From the NCBI GenBank assembly GCA_963700865.1, contig CAVOZC010000019.1, positions 1-64,000 of the forward strand: a DNA stretch of 64,000 bases, written 5' to 3'. The notes beneath the pieces were generated by a model. That model saw nothing but the letters and a program-made list of their open reading frames with translations, was not told the origin of the DNA and did no database searches. Both the position numbers and the translations under genes were made by a program. Source of the stretch: CAVOGJ01 sp963700865 (GTDB lineage: Bacteria > Planctomycetota > Planctomycetia > Pirellulales > Pirellulaceae). This document shows, in pieces, positions 26,652 through 37,800 of the stretch; positions within the stretch are counted from its first letter, which is position 1; every line of letters begins with the position of its first letter.

Positions 26652-29600
26652 TCACCATTGTGTGTTTGCAAGTAGCCAATCGGTAATCATTAATCTCGGC
26701 TGTTGTTCTGTGGAATCTTCTACCAGCCAACGAAGTGGTCGATTTTTTGCCGGGGATTCCCGTCGGAAAGATGCCGTCGGCGGGGGCGGCAAGGGGGGAG
26801 TCGGTGTCTGGCCCCTCGGAAACGGCTCTGTCTGGCGGGGCGGCGTTGTCACCCCCGCGGTTGCCGCGGAGCTGCTGCCGGCCTGCGAATACTTGTTGAT
26901 ATTCCATAGATTGAAATCGCTGGTATCCACCAGCCCATCGGCATTGAAATCGCCACTGCACCAGGCGGCGGAGGCCGTGAACTTGTGGACGTTCCACACG
27001 TTAAAGTCGCTTGTGTCCACGACGCCATCCAAATTGGCATCCCCCACGAGGTAGCTTGCTGTCAGGCCATTCTGGCTGGCGGCAACCTGCAGCCACGCGT
27101 CGCGGTCGAGCAGGTCGATACTTCCATCGTTATTGAGGTCAAAGCCTAAATCCATACCGCCACCCGCCAAAAATGCGACCAAGAGGTCGATATCCTGGCA
27201 ATTCCAGTTGCCGTCGCCGTCAAAATCCCCCGTGACGACGGGGACAGGTATCACGCTTGCCAGCAGGCCATATTCACCACTGCCGCTTTCAGCAGCGATC
27301 TCGATTCGGTAAGTGCCCGGCTCGCTCGCCATGAATTCCAGGAAGGCGTTCTTGCCGTCCAGCCCATTCGCGTCGAAGGCGGCTTCCCAGCCACCGGGAT
27401 GAAACAGTCGCAGGTGCGGATCGAGCGAGTTGATTGGATCGGCATGATCTCCATCGGCAAAGGTCAGGGTCCGCAGCGAAAGTACTTCGCCTGTTGCTAA
27501 ATCAAGGGAGAATCCGTCCACATCCGCTGCGGTGAGAAAACCAATCGCTGCCGCCGACGCGTCTGGACGCCGGAAGAGTTCCCGCGGCGGATCGGACGCA
27601 CCATTGGGCTCGGTCTCGATGACGGCGTTGGCGAGTACGACCAGTTGAAATGCCTCCCCCTCTTCGCCGATGACACGCAAGCGATAAGGTTCTCCAGCGG
27701 CCCAGTCGAGTCCCAGGAACGAACGCTCGAATTGCCCATCGGTCGAGATATCGGCGGTTGCCGTCACCACACCCTGGTCATCGAGGATTTCCAGTGTCAG
27801 GGCGGGACTGAGCTCTGCGTCAATGCCCGCCAGGAGGATGTCGACCGAGGTTACCGGTTCCGTGGGAGGCAGGACCAGAAATTCGTACATTGGGGTGGGG
27901 GACGTTGGCAGCTCAGCGATCGCGGAATAGCGGAATCCGCCGGCGACCGGCAGTCCGCCGCTCAGCATGGCGGGACTTGTCGCGTCGCTGGCAAACAGGT
28001 CCGTATTGCGATAGACATCGAGGGTGGCGGACGTCGGCAGGTCGCTGCTGACTTGCAGGACCAGCTCCGCATCTTCCGCGAAGCTCACGGCTGGCAGATA
28101 GATCGGGGCCCCCGGGGCGGCCGCGGTCACCGCTTCGCTGGAGCCGGAAACCGAAACGGTCAGTGTGGCCAGTTCGTTCTGCGGGAAGATGGCCGCCACG
28201 ACGCGTTCGCCTGCCGAGATGTCGAACGAAACCGAGTCCACCAGCTCTGTTGGCGTGAGCGTGATCTGATTGCCGCGACTGGCGGCGGCCAGGCTTCCGA
28301 GGATGCCGAGGCGAGCAAACGGCAAGAGTTCGTCGACAATCAAGGTCATACCGAAACCGAGGTTGCCTCGTCCGTCGACGTCGGCCAGGGTGTCGGCTGG
28401 CAGCCACAATTGCTGCGGGCCGCGGCCGGCATAGGAGAGCGGATCGAGGATGAACTCGATGGAATCCGCGTCGACGAGGTGAGCAAACAGTGCGGGGACG
28501 CCATTCACCAGTAATTCATTGCCCTGCAGCGAGGCTGCCGAGATGACTTCCGAAAAATCGAATTGAATCGAAGCGGGGAAGCCCACGACGCGCGCCTCGT
28601 TGGCCAGGGACGCGGAGACCACAGACGGTGGGAGGTCATTTCCGGTCGCGCCGATAACTTCCAGGAAATACTCGCCTTGCCCGGACAGGGCGGAAACGAC
28701 CAGCGTGTAGCGGCCTGTTTCCGTGGCCACCTGCTGGATCACATCGGCCGCCGTACCGAGCGACATCCCGGCCGGATCGAAAACTTCCATGGAAATCTGC
28801 CGGCCCGACGGCGTGTCGAGCCCATTGGCGATGTCTCCAGGTCCCTCGCCGGGAAGATAGACCGTGATGTCGAGCATGTCGCCGGCGTTCGCGTCGATCG
28901 CGTAAACGTCGCTGCCACCCGGATTTCCGAACCGCAAATTGTCGAGCGGAGTGACATCTGCCCCCAGACCTGCCGCCGTGACGTAAGCGATGTCGGCCCG
29001 AGGACGAAGGATCGTCAAAGTTTCGAACGCGTCACGTGGCAGGGCGCTGCTGACGACTTCGGCAATCAACTGGCCCTGAGAATCATAGGCACGCAGGAAT
29101 CCCACATCCGACAGATCGTCCGATCCGACGTCTATCGAAACCAGGTGCGTGGGAGCGTCGAAATCGACACGGAGTTCCCGGGAGAGTTCCGTCCAGCCAC
29201 CGGCGCCTCCTACGTACGGAGCAAAAACCAGATTGCCCGTCGGTGCCTGGAATGAGGCCTGATCGACAAATACATGGCCGCCTGTCGAGTTGGAAAGGGT
29301 GACACCCTGGAAAGCCGTGTCGACCAAGGTGCCCTGGGGCTGTTCGTCCGGTTCGGCTCGTCCGTTCGCGTGCTCGGCCACAAAGCCAAACACGGCACTG
29401 GACATGAGCACTTGTCCTGTCGCGCCTTGCTCGGTTCCGGTCTCCAATTCGAATTCAGCGTCCTGGATGACGACCAGTGTGTATTTACCTGCTCCCTCGG
29501 CGAGCCGCACGAAATAGTCGTCGGCAAATCCGTCCCCGGTCGGGTCTTGCCACGCGGTTACGTACACCCCGGCCGAATTCTCCGTGGCCGTGGCCAGCAA

Positions 29601-32015
29601 CTCTCCAGAGGCCGAGTAGAGTTCGACATTCAACTCGGTCCCGCTTCCCGCTGTGATGGACGCGCGCTCTCCATCCTCGAGCGAGAAGGAGAACCAGTCT
29701 TCGTCATTGGCCGACAATTCGCCCACGGCTGCCATCCGCCGCGCGGTTTGTCCTCCCCACGCCTCGCCGCTGAGTGCGAGCGCCTCGGCAGCCAGCGGCT
29801 GATTGTTAGTACCCGCTCCCTCCTGTTCCATTTCGGACTGTGCATGTTGGAAGAGCTCGATGCCGTAGCTGCCCGTCGAGCCAGCGTCACCTCGTACTCG
29901 GATCGCGTAGTCACCGGTCATGGTCGCCGTGATCGCCGGGACCAGCACCGTGTTTCCCTCCGCGGCGGTGATGCCCAGCGACGACCCGGCCGGATCGAAC
30001 AGTTCGATTTGGGGTACCAAGCCGCCGTTGCCCCGCACGCGGACGCTGAAGATCGAGTCGGCGGCGAGTGACACGAAGTACGGGTCCACTTCGTTAGCCG
30101 ATGTGACCGACCCAAAAAGTTCCGACTCGTAGACCAACCCGCCCAGCGGCAACCGCGGCACAGGCGGGGGAGGGCTGACGGTGAAAGTGATGATCACGTC
30201 GCCACCCGCCAAGCCATCGAGGTCGCCGTCGAGTTCCGTGCCAAAGGGATTGGTCAACTGACTCGCCGCGAGACGCAATTGGTAATCGCCCAGTCCCAAC
30301 GGACCATCGGTCATCGCGATGCGTGCGGAATTGGAACCCACCATGTAAGGCTCTGCCAGCGCCAAGCCAATGATGCCGTCGTCAGGCGTCTCGAACTGTC
30401 CGTCCAACCCGGCGCTGCGCAGTTCCACGCCACTTAGCTGGTTGATCGACTCGGAATCCATGTACTGCGAAAACGCCAGCGAGAACTCGTCGATCGACAG
30501 CGATTCGGCACTGGTCCCATGGGCCGGCAATCCGGTCACCTGCTCGAGCGCTGGCGGGCCAAGCGCCTCGGTTAGCGCGCGATAAGGATTGACTCGGCCT
30601 GCCCCCAGTTGCCCCGCGTGATTCGGATTGAGCCAATCGATGTTGTCGGCCGTGGCGAGGAGCTGCGCAACGACCTGATCCCGCGTCCAGGTCGGGTTGG
30701 CGGACCAGATTAAAGCGGCCGCGCCGGCCGCATTGGGGGCCGCCATGCTCGAGCCGGTAAACGAAGCATAGGCGGAGCCTGGCACCGTCGAAACGATTTG
30801 CACCCCAGGCGCTGCCAGGTCGATTCCGTCTCCATAGTTGCTCGAACTGTGTTTCTGATCGTACTGATTCGTATTCGCCACCAGGATCGTTTGTTCAAAG
30901 AACTGCCGCGGAGGATTCTTCGAGTTGGTGTTGCCGGCCGAGTTAAAATGCAGCGCACCCGCGTCATAAAGATATTGCAATCCGGCCGTGAAGACCGGAT
31001 CACCGACAAAGGGGTCAATGTTGTAGCTGGTGGTGACGATATCGGCACCATTGTCGGCCGCATAGGCAAAGGCCTCGGCCACCACGGCCGAAGTCCAGGC
31101 TGCTGGTTGCTGGCCGTCGTAGATTTTGAGCGGCAGGATCGTCGAGCCGCCGGCAACGCCGGCAACGCCCTTGGCATTGTCGGTAACGGCGGCAGCGATA
31201 CCGGCAACGTGCGTTCCATGACGGTCGACACCGTTCGGATTCGCGTCGTTATCTGCGTCCACGAAATCCCAGCCGCTGACGTCGTCGATATAACCATTGG
31301 CGTCATCGTCGATGCCATTGTTCGGAATTTCGGCCACATTCTGCCAGATGTTGGCGGCGAGATCCTCATGATCCAAATCGATCCCGTCGTCCGTGACGGC
31401 AATCACAACGGAAGAAGCGCCGAGCGTGATATCCCAGGCCAGATTCGTCTGCGACAACGCATGGGCATACTGATTCGCAAACTGGGGATCGTCGGGTGTG
31501 AACTCTCGCGGATCGATGGGGTAAACAAAATTGGGAGAGCTCCACAAGACGAACGGGTCCTTTTCCAGGCGCGGCAAGGCGTCGAGTGTCGATCCCGTGC
31601 CGAGTTCGAGTTGGACCACGGCATAAGTCCGGCCCAGTTGGGGTTCGAATTGCAGCAACGGCCGCGCCGTGATCGGGCCTTCGATGCCCAGTCGCGTGTC
31701 CCAAGACAACGCATTGAGAAACGTGGGCAATCGGTCTTTGCCAATTGGCACGTCGACGGCCACGATCAGTTCGCCAGCGACAAATTCCTGCGTGGCGGCT
31801 CGAACCAGCAGTGACTCGGAAGAGATCCGCTGGGCAAAGAAGCTGGTTGCGTCGATCGCCGGCGGTTCCGACGGTCCGCTCCAGGCAAGAAGCAGCCGCG
31901 GCTCAAGTCCTTCGGACGAAAGCTGTCCCCGAGAAAAAAATGCACGTCGGCGCCGGCGCGACGGGTGGATGCGTAGCGGCCGTCGCGTCATGGGGACATG
32001 GACCTTTCGTGGCAC
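26652..32015 (-). CDS. Giant LEPR-tagged subtilisin-like (S8) protease with a dockerin-like tail
   Basis: The 1787-residue protein begins with a basic segment and 'LSSEGLEPRLLLAW' (residues about 32-45), the planctomycete LEPR-LL N-terminal tag. The S8 domain spans about 170-490 with triad Asp209 ('VIAVTDDGIDLDH'), His266 ('RHGTHVAGIAAAV') and Ser423 ('FTGSSMAAPNAAG'), and oxyanion Asn362 ('NSAGN'). Next come pre-peptidase-C-like beta domains ('VDPYFVSLAADSIFSVRVRG'), an Ig-like segment and an EF-hand-rich end, 'GDFDGDGNWNCQDIDLLVAF' and 'GDANLDGVVDTSDFNVWNVH', then a Pro-rich tail. It should act at the cell surface or outside. Cotranscribed with the haem peroxidase downstream; substrate unknown. 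Confidence 0.9.
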   Translation of the reverse strand: MPRKVHVPMTRRPLRIHPSRRRRRAFFSRGQLSSEGLEPRLLLAWSGPSEPPAIDATSFFAQRISSESLLVRAATQEFVAGELIVAVDVPIGKDRLPTFLNALSWDTRLGIEGPITARPLLQFEPQLGRTYAVVQLELGTGSTLDALPRLEKDPFVLWSSPNFVYPIDPREFTPDDPQFANQYAHALSQTNLAWDITLGASSVVIAVTDDGIDLDHEDLAANIWQNVAEIPNNGIDDDANGYIDDVSGWDFVDADNDANPNGVDRHGTHVAGIAAAVTDNAKGVAGVAGGSTILPLKIYDGQQPAAWTSAVVAEAFAYAADNGADIVTTSYNIDPFVGDPVFTAGLQYLYDAGALHFNSAGNTNSKNPPRQFFEQTILVANTNQYDQKHSSSNYGDGIDLAAPGVQIVSTVPGSAYASFTGSSMAAPNAAGAAALIWSANPTWTRDQVVAQLLATADNIDWLNPNHAGQLGAGRVNPYRALTEALGPPALEQVTGLPAHGTSAESLSIDEFSLAFSQYMDSESINQLSGVELRSAGLDGQFETPDDGIIGLALAEPYMVGSNSARIAMTDGPLGLGDYQLRLAASQLTNPFGTELDGDLDGLAGGDVIITFTVSPPPPVPRLPLGGLVYESELFGSVTSANEVDPYFVSLAADSIFSVRVRGNGGLVPQIELFDPAGSSLGITAAEGNTVLVPAITATMTGDYAIRVRGDAGSTGSYGIELFQHAQSEMEQEGAGTNNQPLAAEALALSGEAWGGQTARRMAAVGELSANDEDWFSFSLEDGERASITAGSGTELNVELYSASGELLATATENSAGVYVTAWQDPTGDGFADDYFVRLAEGAGKYTLVVIQDAEFELETGTEQGATGQVLMSSAVFGFVAEHANGRAEPDEQPQGTLVDTAFQGVTLSNSTGGHVFVDQASFQAPTGNLVFAPYVGGAGGWTELSRELRVDFDAPTHLVSIDVGSDDLSDVGFLRAYDSQGQLIAEVVSSALPRDAFETLTILRPRADIAYVTAAGLGADVTPLDNLRFGNPGGSDVYAIDANAGDMLDITVYLPGEGPGDIANGLDTPSGRQISMEVFDPAGMSLGTAADVIQQVATETGRYTLVVSALSGQGEYFLEVIGATGNDLPPSVVSASLANEARVVGFPASIQFDFSEVISAASLQGNELLVNGVPALFAHLVDADSIEFILDPLSYAGRGPQQLWLPADTLADVDGRGNLGFGMTLIVDELLPFARLGILGSLAAASRGNQITLTPTELVDSVSFDISAGERVVAAIFPQNELATLTVSVSGSSEAVTAAAPGAPIYLPAVSFAEDAELVLQVSSDLPTSATLDVYRNTDLFASDATSPAMLSGGLPVAGGFRYSAIAELPTSPTPMYEFLVLPPTEPVTSVDILLAGIDAELSPALTLEILDDQGVVTATADISTDGQFERSFLGLDWAAGEPYRLRVIGEEGEAFQLVVLANAVIETEPNGASDPPRELFRRPDASAAAIGFLTAADVDGFSLDLATGEVLSLRTLTFADGDHADPINSLDPHLRLFHPGGWEAAFDANGLDGKNAFLEFMASEPGTYRIEIAAESGSGEYGLLASVIPVPVVTGDFDGDGNWNCQDIDLLVAFLAGGGMDLGFDLNNDGSIDLLDRDAWLQVAASQNGLTASYLVGDANLDGVVDTSDFNVWNVHKFTASAAWCSGDFNADGLVDTSDFNLWNINKYSQAGSSSAATAGVTTPPRQTEPFPRGQTPTPPLPPPPTASFRRESPAKNRPLRWLVEDSTEQQPRLMITDWLLANTQW

Positions 32016-32149
32016 ACCACGCGCGCATGGGTTCCCGATGAGTGCGGCGCGGAGTGAAGAAACCCTCTAGTCAATCCTAACCACAATTTGCGCCGCGCCA
32101 AGCAAATTCCAGCCCCCGTTTGGACCTAGAGTGGTCGTTGTACGCCCGC

Positions 32150-34210
32150 TTAGATGAACGCGTCGATCCGCCGCGGATCGAGCGGGATGTCGCTTACCTC
32201 GATATCGGCAATCAAGTCCTGGTGCAGCAGAGATTGCGGATCCATGAGGCGACGGCCGATTTCTGCCCATTGGGCCTGCAGTTCCGGGGTGGAAACCTTG
32301 CCTTTCATGCGGAGATCGGCTTCCAGATCCAGCGCCTCGGCGACCAACAGGTACTCAACCTGGGGCTTCTCTAGCGAGAGGGCATAAACAAGTGACGCCA
32401 GGGAATGGCACAATTGGTCAAAGATTCCGCCTTCGTCACCCAGCAGAAAACTCTGATCCATGAACGACTTTTGATACTTGGCGATAATAAACAGGATCCG
32501 CCGCCCCAGCACACGATTGCGACAGAGCGCTTTTTGGATGTAGCGTTCCTTGGCAGGAAACAGATCCGCGACGCCTTCCAGCGAACCGGTCCAGGGGTTC
32601 AACGAGCCCAGCACGGTCTTGAGGATGAACCAGCCGAAGCGCGCCTTGGCCGCCAAGCCCGCCTCCCCCTTGATCTCGGCCAGGCCAATCGGTTCCAGGT
32701 AGGCGCTGCGAATGCCGCGCGTCATGGCGTTGGGCGCACCGACGTCAGCCAGCACCGGGTTCGGGCCTTCGTAGACGGTCGCTATCGTGAACTCATGCAT
32801 GTTCTCGCCGATGAAATTCTCAATCAGGCCCTCAGCGGCATCGACCGCCGCCTGCCCACCTGTCCGCAGGGTAGCTCGCCGTTCGTCGGTGTGTACCGAA
32901 CGGCCGCCCTGAATCTGGTACGCATTGATGGCGGTCTGCAGAAGTGCCTTGGTGGCGTAGACCTTGGCGATCATCCCCTGGGTTTCATCTCGTACGCCAT
33001 TGGCGCCGAGGCGAAAACAAAGGTCTCCCAGCTGTCGGCTGGCCAAGGCATGACATGTGGCTCGACCGACCCACGTACGAATGCGGGGCGAATCGCCGAT
33101 CGGTTTGCCGAACGTATTGCGAAAGGCTGTCCAACCGCCAGCTTGTCGATCGGACGTTTGTGGGCTGGCATCCGCGTTCTTTTGCGGATCGAGGATGATC
33201 TGGGCGAGCAGCTTGAAGATCTTGGCCGCGCTATTGACGCAGATGCCCCCTCGGCCTTTGGCGAGAGAGCTGAAGGCCTGCGCAAGTCCCTTGCCTGGGG
33301 GGCCCAGCAGACAATCGGCGGGGACCTCAAAATCGATCAGTCGGAAACGGGCATTCCAAAGATAGTCGAACGCAACGAGCTGATTCCGCTTCATGCGGAA
33401 ATGGGGCGTGTCCGACTTGGGAACTTCAAAGATGATCATCCCCGAGTCCCGGCCCTTGGGAAGTGTTTCCCCCTCCAGCTTCAAGACCAAGACGCAGATG
33501 CCTCCGTAGATCACATTCGTGATCGGCCATTTGACACCGTTCAGAAAATACTTATCCCCCTCGCGTCGAGCGGTGCAGGCGAGCTTGCTGGGATCGGCTC
33601 CAACGCCCGGTTCGGTTAACGCAAACGAGCCAAGCAGCTCGCCACGGGCCATCTGAGGAAGGTACTTCTGCTTCTGTTCCTCGGTACCAAAATCAAGGAT
33701 CGGCGTGACAGGTCCCAGAAAATTATGAACCTCGAACATGACCGCCAGATCGGGGTGAACGAACGTCAGGGCTCGCAGCAGGGGCCCCAAATCGCCCAGC
33801 CGCGCACCGCTGCCCCCGTACTCGACGGGAATGGCCAGGCCGAAGAACCCGATTTTCGCCAAGCCGCTCAAAGTGTCGTCATGAAAGAGCATCGTTTCAT
33901 GGTTGAGTAGCGTTCCGTCCTTCTTTCTCTGCAGAACGAATTCCAGGCTCTCACTCATCACCCGAGCGACTTCGGGAGTGGGCCGGAAGCGGCCCGCGTA
34001 AAACTCGGCCGCACGCACGCTGCCGAAGAGTGAGGCCAATGTGGGGGCTTCGCCAGAGAACTGATGTTCGGCAGCGCGGTCCGCATCATCTAAAGTCGCC
34101 AGGGCGGCGACTTCATCGGCGCTCCGACCGGCTTGCTTGAGGATCAGCGAAACGGCGTCGGCAGCGGCGGGTTCCTGGGTCGTCGGTTCAAGCAGGGTGC
34201 TGGTGTTCAT
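32150..34210 (-). CDS. Acyl-CoA dehydrogenase, FadE-like, with C-terminal extension
   Basis: This flavoprotein would oxidise acyl-CoA to trans-2-enoyl-CoA in fatty-acid breakdown. Motifs: 'LAIPVEYGGSGARLGDLGPL', the FAD-binding 'LLGSFALTEPGVGADPSKLA', 'FLNGVKWPITNVIYGG' and the catalytic-base region 'EFTIATVYEGPNPVLADVGA', with Glu in the position usual for short- and medium-chain enzymes. At 686 residues it is longer than the 380-residue core because of an N-terminal helical region and a C-terminal domain of about 180 residues, as in the FadE type. The next gene upstream is transcribed in the same direction after 167 bp, so cotranscription is uncertain. Chain-length preference cannot be read from sequence. 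Confidence 0.85.
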   Translation of the reverse strand: MNTSTLLEPTTQEPAAADAVSLILKQAGRSADEVAALATLDDADRAAEHQFSGEAPTLASLFGSVRAAEFYAGRFRPTPEVARVMSESLEFVLQRKKDGTLLNHETMLFHDDTLSGLAKIGFFGLAIPVEYGGSGARLGDLGPLLRALTFVHPDLAVMFEVHNFLGPVTPILDFGTEEQKQKYLPQMARGELLGSFALTEPGVGADPSKLACTARREGDKYFLNGVKWPITNVIYGGICVLVLKLEGETLPKGRDSGMIIFEVPKSDTPHFRMKRNQLVAFDYLWNARFRLIDFEVPADCLLGPPGKGLAQAFSSLAKGRGGICVNSAAKIFKLLAQIILDPQKNADASPQTSDRQAGGWTAFRNTFGKPIGDSPRIRTWVGRATCHALASRQLGDLCFRLGANGVRDETQGMIAKVYATKALLQTAINAYQIQGGRSVHTDERRATLRTGGQAAVDAAEGLIENFIGENMHEFTIATVYEGPNPVLADVGAPNAMTRGIRSAYLEPIGLAEIKGEAGLAAKARFGWFILKTVLGSLNPWTGSLEGVADLFPAKERYIQKALCRNRVLGRRILFIIAKYQKSFMDQSFLLGDEGGIFDQLCHSLASLVYALSLEKPQVEYLLVAEALDLEADLRMKGKVSTPELQAQWAEIGRRLMDPQSLLHQDLIADIEVSDIPLDPRRIDAFI

Positions 34211-34377
34211 CGTTTCACGTGGTGATCTGAGGGTTGACGGGGCTGGAAAAGACGGTCATTGCGACTCCCTCATTTTAACGCGAAAGTTGTGCGCCGGTCA
34301 GCCCCAAGGGCACAGGCGGGGGCCGATCGGTCCGCGAGTCTGCATCCCCAGCGAAAATCAATCGTCGACCGACGTTC

Positions 34378-34866
34378 CTAGCGGACACGACACTTCTCGG
34401 TTTCGACGCACAAATCACAGGCAGCGGAATCGCCCGACACATGTGCCAGGCATTGATCAATGCGGTCCTGAATGATGTGAGACATCAGCGGATGCACACC
34501 GAGCGGGGCGGTGACCAGATAGCGGACCCCAGGGTGTTGGTTCGCAGCCTCGGCGGCGAGGCGGGGAATGTCCTGATCCCAGTGCCTGCCCGGGAGCAGG
34601 AAATACGGATGGACGACCACGAACTTGGCGCCACGAGCGACGCACCGCTGAAATGCCGTTGCGATGGACGGTTCGGCCAATTCCATATGAGCCGGCTCGA
34701 CGATGGCATAGGGGGCCTGCGCGGCATAAAGTGCCACGACTTCGAGCAGAAGTTCATTGCTCGCCGCCCGCCGCGACCCATGGTCGACGATCACAATTCC
34801 GGTGGCGCCTACGTCGTCCAGCGGTGGTTGCGGCGAGTCGGCGGATCGCCTTGGTTCTTCACTCAT
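34378..34866 (-). CDS. Single-domain CbiX/SirB-type chelatase with a Cys-rich C-terminus
   Basis: The 162-residue product matches the sirohydrochlorin chelatase family, which inserts cobalt or iron into sirohydrochlorin. The active-site opening 'GIVIVDHGSRRAASNELLLE' includes the metal-binding His, 'IVEPAHMELAEPSIATAFQR' supplies the second, and 'VVVHPYFLLPGRHWDQDIPR' completes the fold. The last 14 residues, 'CDLCVETEKC', contain three Cys and could bind an Fe-S cluster or metal, as reported for some CbiX enzymes. The metal (Co for B12 or Fe for sirohaem) cannot be decided. It lies 18 bp downstream of the metalloprotease gene. Confidence 0.8.
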   Translation of the reverse strand: MSEEPRRSADSPQPPLDDVGATGIVIVDHGSRRAASNELLLEVVALYAAQAPYAIVEPAHMELAEPSIATAFQRCVARGAKFVVVHPYFLLPGRHWDQDIPRLAAEAANQHPGVRYLVTAPLGVHPLMSHIIQDRIDQCLAHVSGDSAACDLCVETEKCRVR

Positions 34867-34884
34867 GCTGGATTCCGCGCCCCG

Positions 34885-37800
34885 CTACCGTTCGGCGAAG
34901 ATCGAATCGAGCGCATCGATCGTCGCGGTACGGCCTCGGACTTCCGCCCGTTCTTTTTCCGGGGAGCGGAATCGCGAAGTGAACAGCCCCTGACCATCGC
35001 GGGTGGCAATCCCGTCGACAGCCGGCGGCAGGACCAGCGTTGGTCCGGCAACCTGCGGCTGAAATACACCGTCGGCACCGGCGGCACGCGGCGCCCCGCT
35101 GGCCGTTTGGTCCGTGGTTGCGAAGCTGGCGAGGGGGCGCGGAACCGAAGTGAATTTATTGACATTCCAGATGTTGAAGTCGGAAGCGTCAACAAAGCCG
35201 TCGCCGTTGAAATTGCCGGCGCACCAGCCGGTCGTGGCTGTGAATTTATTGACGTTCCAGATGTTAAAGTCACTGGTGTCGACGACGAAATCGAGGTTCG
35301 CATCGCCGAGCAGCGTCCCTTTTAAATTCAGGACCCATTCATTCAGGTCATCCATGTTGACGAGGTTGTCCCCGGTGACGTCGTAGGCCACGTCGTTCGT
35401 TCCATTGGCGATTTCCAGCGTCAGACTGTCGACATCGTCACAATCCAACTGGCCATCTCCGTTAAAATCACCCGGGTCGTTCCGCGTATCAAAGCTGATG
35501 GTGAACGAACCAATCGAACCGGCGGGTACGGGATTTCCAGCCGTGTCACGGACGGCGTTTGCGAGCATGCGAATGTCATAAAGGCCCGCGTCTGCCTCGG
35601 TCCAGACGCCTCCGCCGGAAGGTACCACCAGGTACGTTGCCGAGAGGGGCGAGGTATTGACGGACGGCGAAAAGAAAAGCAACTGGGCAGGGAGCAGTGA
35701 CCCGTCGGGGGCAAGGACCTCAATGTCATTGTTGTCGAGATCCAATCGATTGATTGCCTGGTCATCGGTGTACGTCACGTCGATGGTTTGTCCGATGGCC
35801 GTCGGATTCAAGAGGTCGGGCGCCATTGCCACCGCCATCGGGTCCTCAAAATCGACTCGCTCGTTGATCGTAAAGTTGCGATTGGAGACATCGAAAAAGA
35901 TGTTCCCGACGGCTTCGATCTTCAACCTGGCTTGCGTGGTGCCGACATTCGGTACCAAAATCGATTCACTTCCATCGTTGGCCGTCCCCGACAGGACGGT
36001 GTAAGGATACGTCTGGCCACCGTCGACCGACAGCAAAATATTGACCTGGGACGTATTGATGCCATTTCCCGTCGTACCGGCGACATCCCAAGTGACCGTT
36101 TGTGTATCTCCTCCCTCCCAGGTGACTGTCGTATTCGGGCTGGTCACCAGGAACGGACCGGCGGCATTGCGCACGATCACCGACATGTTGTCCGTGGCCA
36201 CTCCGCCCCCCGCCCCATTGTTGTCACGCACCGTCAGGCGAAAATTCAGGGTGCGATTGGTCGTGGGTAAGGTTTCGCCGCGGACCGTATTGTTCGCGAG
36301 CAGGTTGGAAAGGCGGGGAAGGGTGCGGGTCGGATCGGAAGTGGCGGTCCAGGATCGAAAAATCGGGCTGGAGCCATTGTCACCCGAGTTTACGTCTTGC
36401 TGCGGACCCAAGTCGCGTTCTTCCCAATTGTAGACCAAGGGATCGCCGTCGGCATCGCTGCCGGCGCCAGTCAAGATGAAGGGAGTTTCCGCCGGAATCG
36501 TGTAATTCGATCCGGCTTCGGCAGTGGGAATCGTATTCCCGGTGTTGATGCGGGTACCGACACCCGCCCGGGAACCGTCCATCAATTGGACGATCTGATC
36601 GAGACTGCGGGAATGGAAGTAAGCATTGCTGTTGCTTTGCAGGTTGTCGTTTCCGCAGATCCCGGCATACGCCATGATTGTCGAACCACTGCCAGGCTCG
36701 TACGCCGAGCTGCCCGAGCGATTGCCGCCAGCGCAAGAGCCCGAATCGCCATTAAATGTATGCGAGCCGCCGAATTGGTGACCCATCTCGTGCGCCACGT
36801 AGTCAACATAAAACGCGTCACCGACCGGAGAAGGCAGCCCGGTGACCCCCTGCGCCTTGCTCCCCGACAGTCCCACGACCCCCAGGCCCGCGACGCCACC
36901 GCCTCCCGTGCTGAAGACGTGGCCAATGTCGTAGTTCGCATTGCCAATCACCGAATCAAGATTTGACTGATTCTGGCCGAGCATGGCAAAGCCATTATTG
37001 TTCGTATACGGATCCGCGCCGGTGTACACGAGCAGGTCATTATTGGCCACCAGCACCAGGCGAATCGTGAGTTCGTCCTCGTAGATGCCGCTGACACGGT
37101 TGATGGCGGTCACGATCGCCGACTGCCCCGCATTCACCGTGCCACCCTGAAAGTTGGTGTATTCCGTGGTGGCAGCCACCGCAGTCCGATAGGTACGCAA
37201 TTGGGTGCCCGTGCGTGGGACGAGCTCAATGCTGGGGGTATCCTCGTCGAAGGGGTGATCGTGGTGAGGCATCTCGCCCGCCGGCTGCGACAAACCAAGC
37301 GGCGCCGCGTCGGCAGGCGAAACCTCCTGGTCCAACGTATCCCAGGTCTCGTGATTTTCGTGATCGTGATCGTGATCGTGATCGTGATCGTCCGGTGTCA
37401 GTTGACCGTCCTCGAGCACGCCCAATTCGTTCCAGCCCGCGGCCACGGTCGCCAAGTCCATATCGGACCGATAGTAACTGGCATACACGCTGGTATCGAG
37501 GTGATAGTAGGGATCGATGAAGAAGGTACCACTGGGGGATCGAACCTGCGCATGAAAGCCTTGGTACGTGTAGTCAAACACCGCGGAGGCAAAGGGATCG
37601 TCGATCCCGACGCCCCGGTACGTCTTAATCAGCGGGAACTGTGCCGCCAACTCCGGTTCCATCATTCGCGTTTCGACCACCGCAAAGCGTTGGATCGAAC
37701 CGTCCGGACCCGGGAGTGCGAACTCGAGTGGATTCGCTGCCTCGGGTGTGAATTCCATGGGCGCGGCGCTGAGCAGACTCCGCATGTCGCTTTCGCTGAT

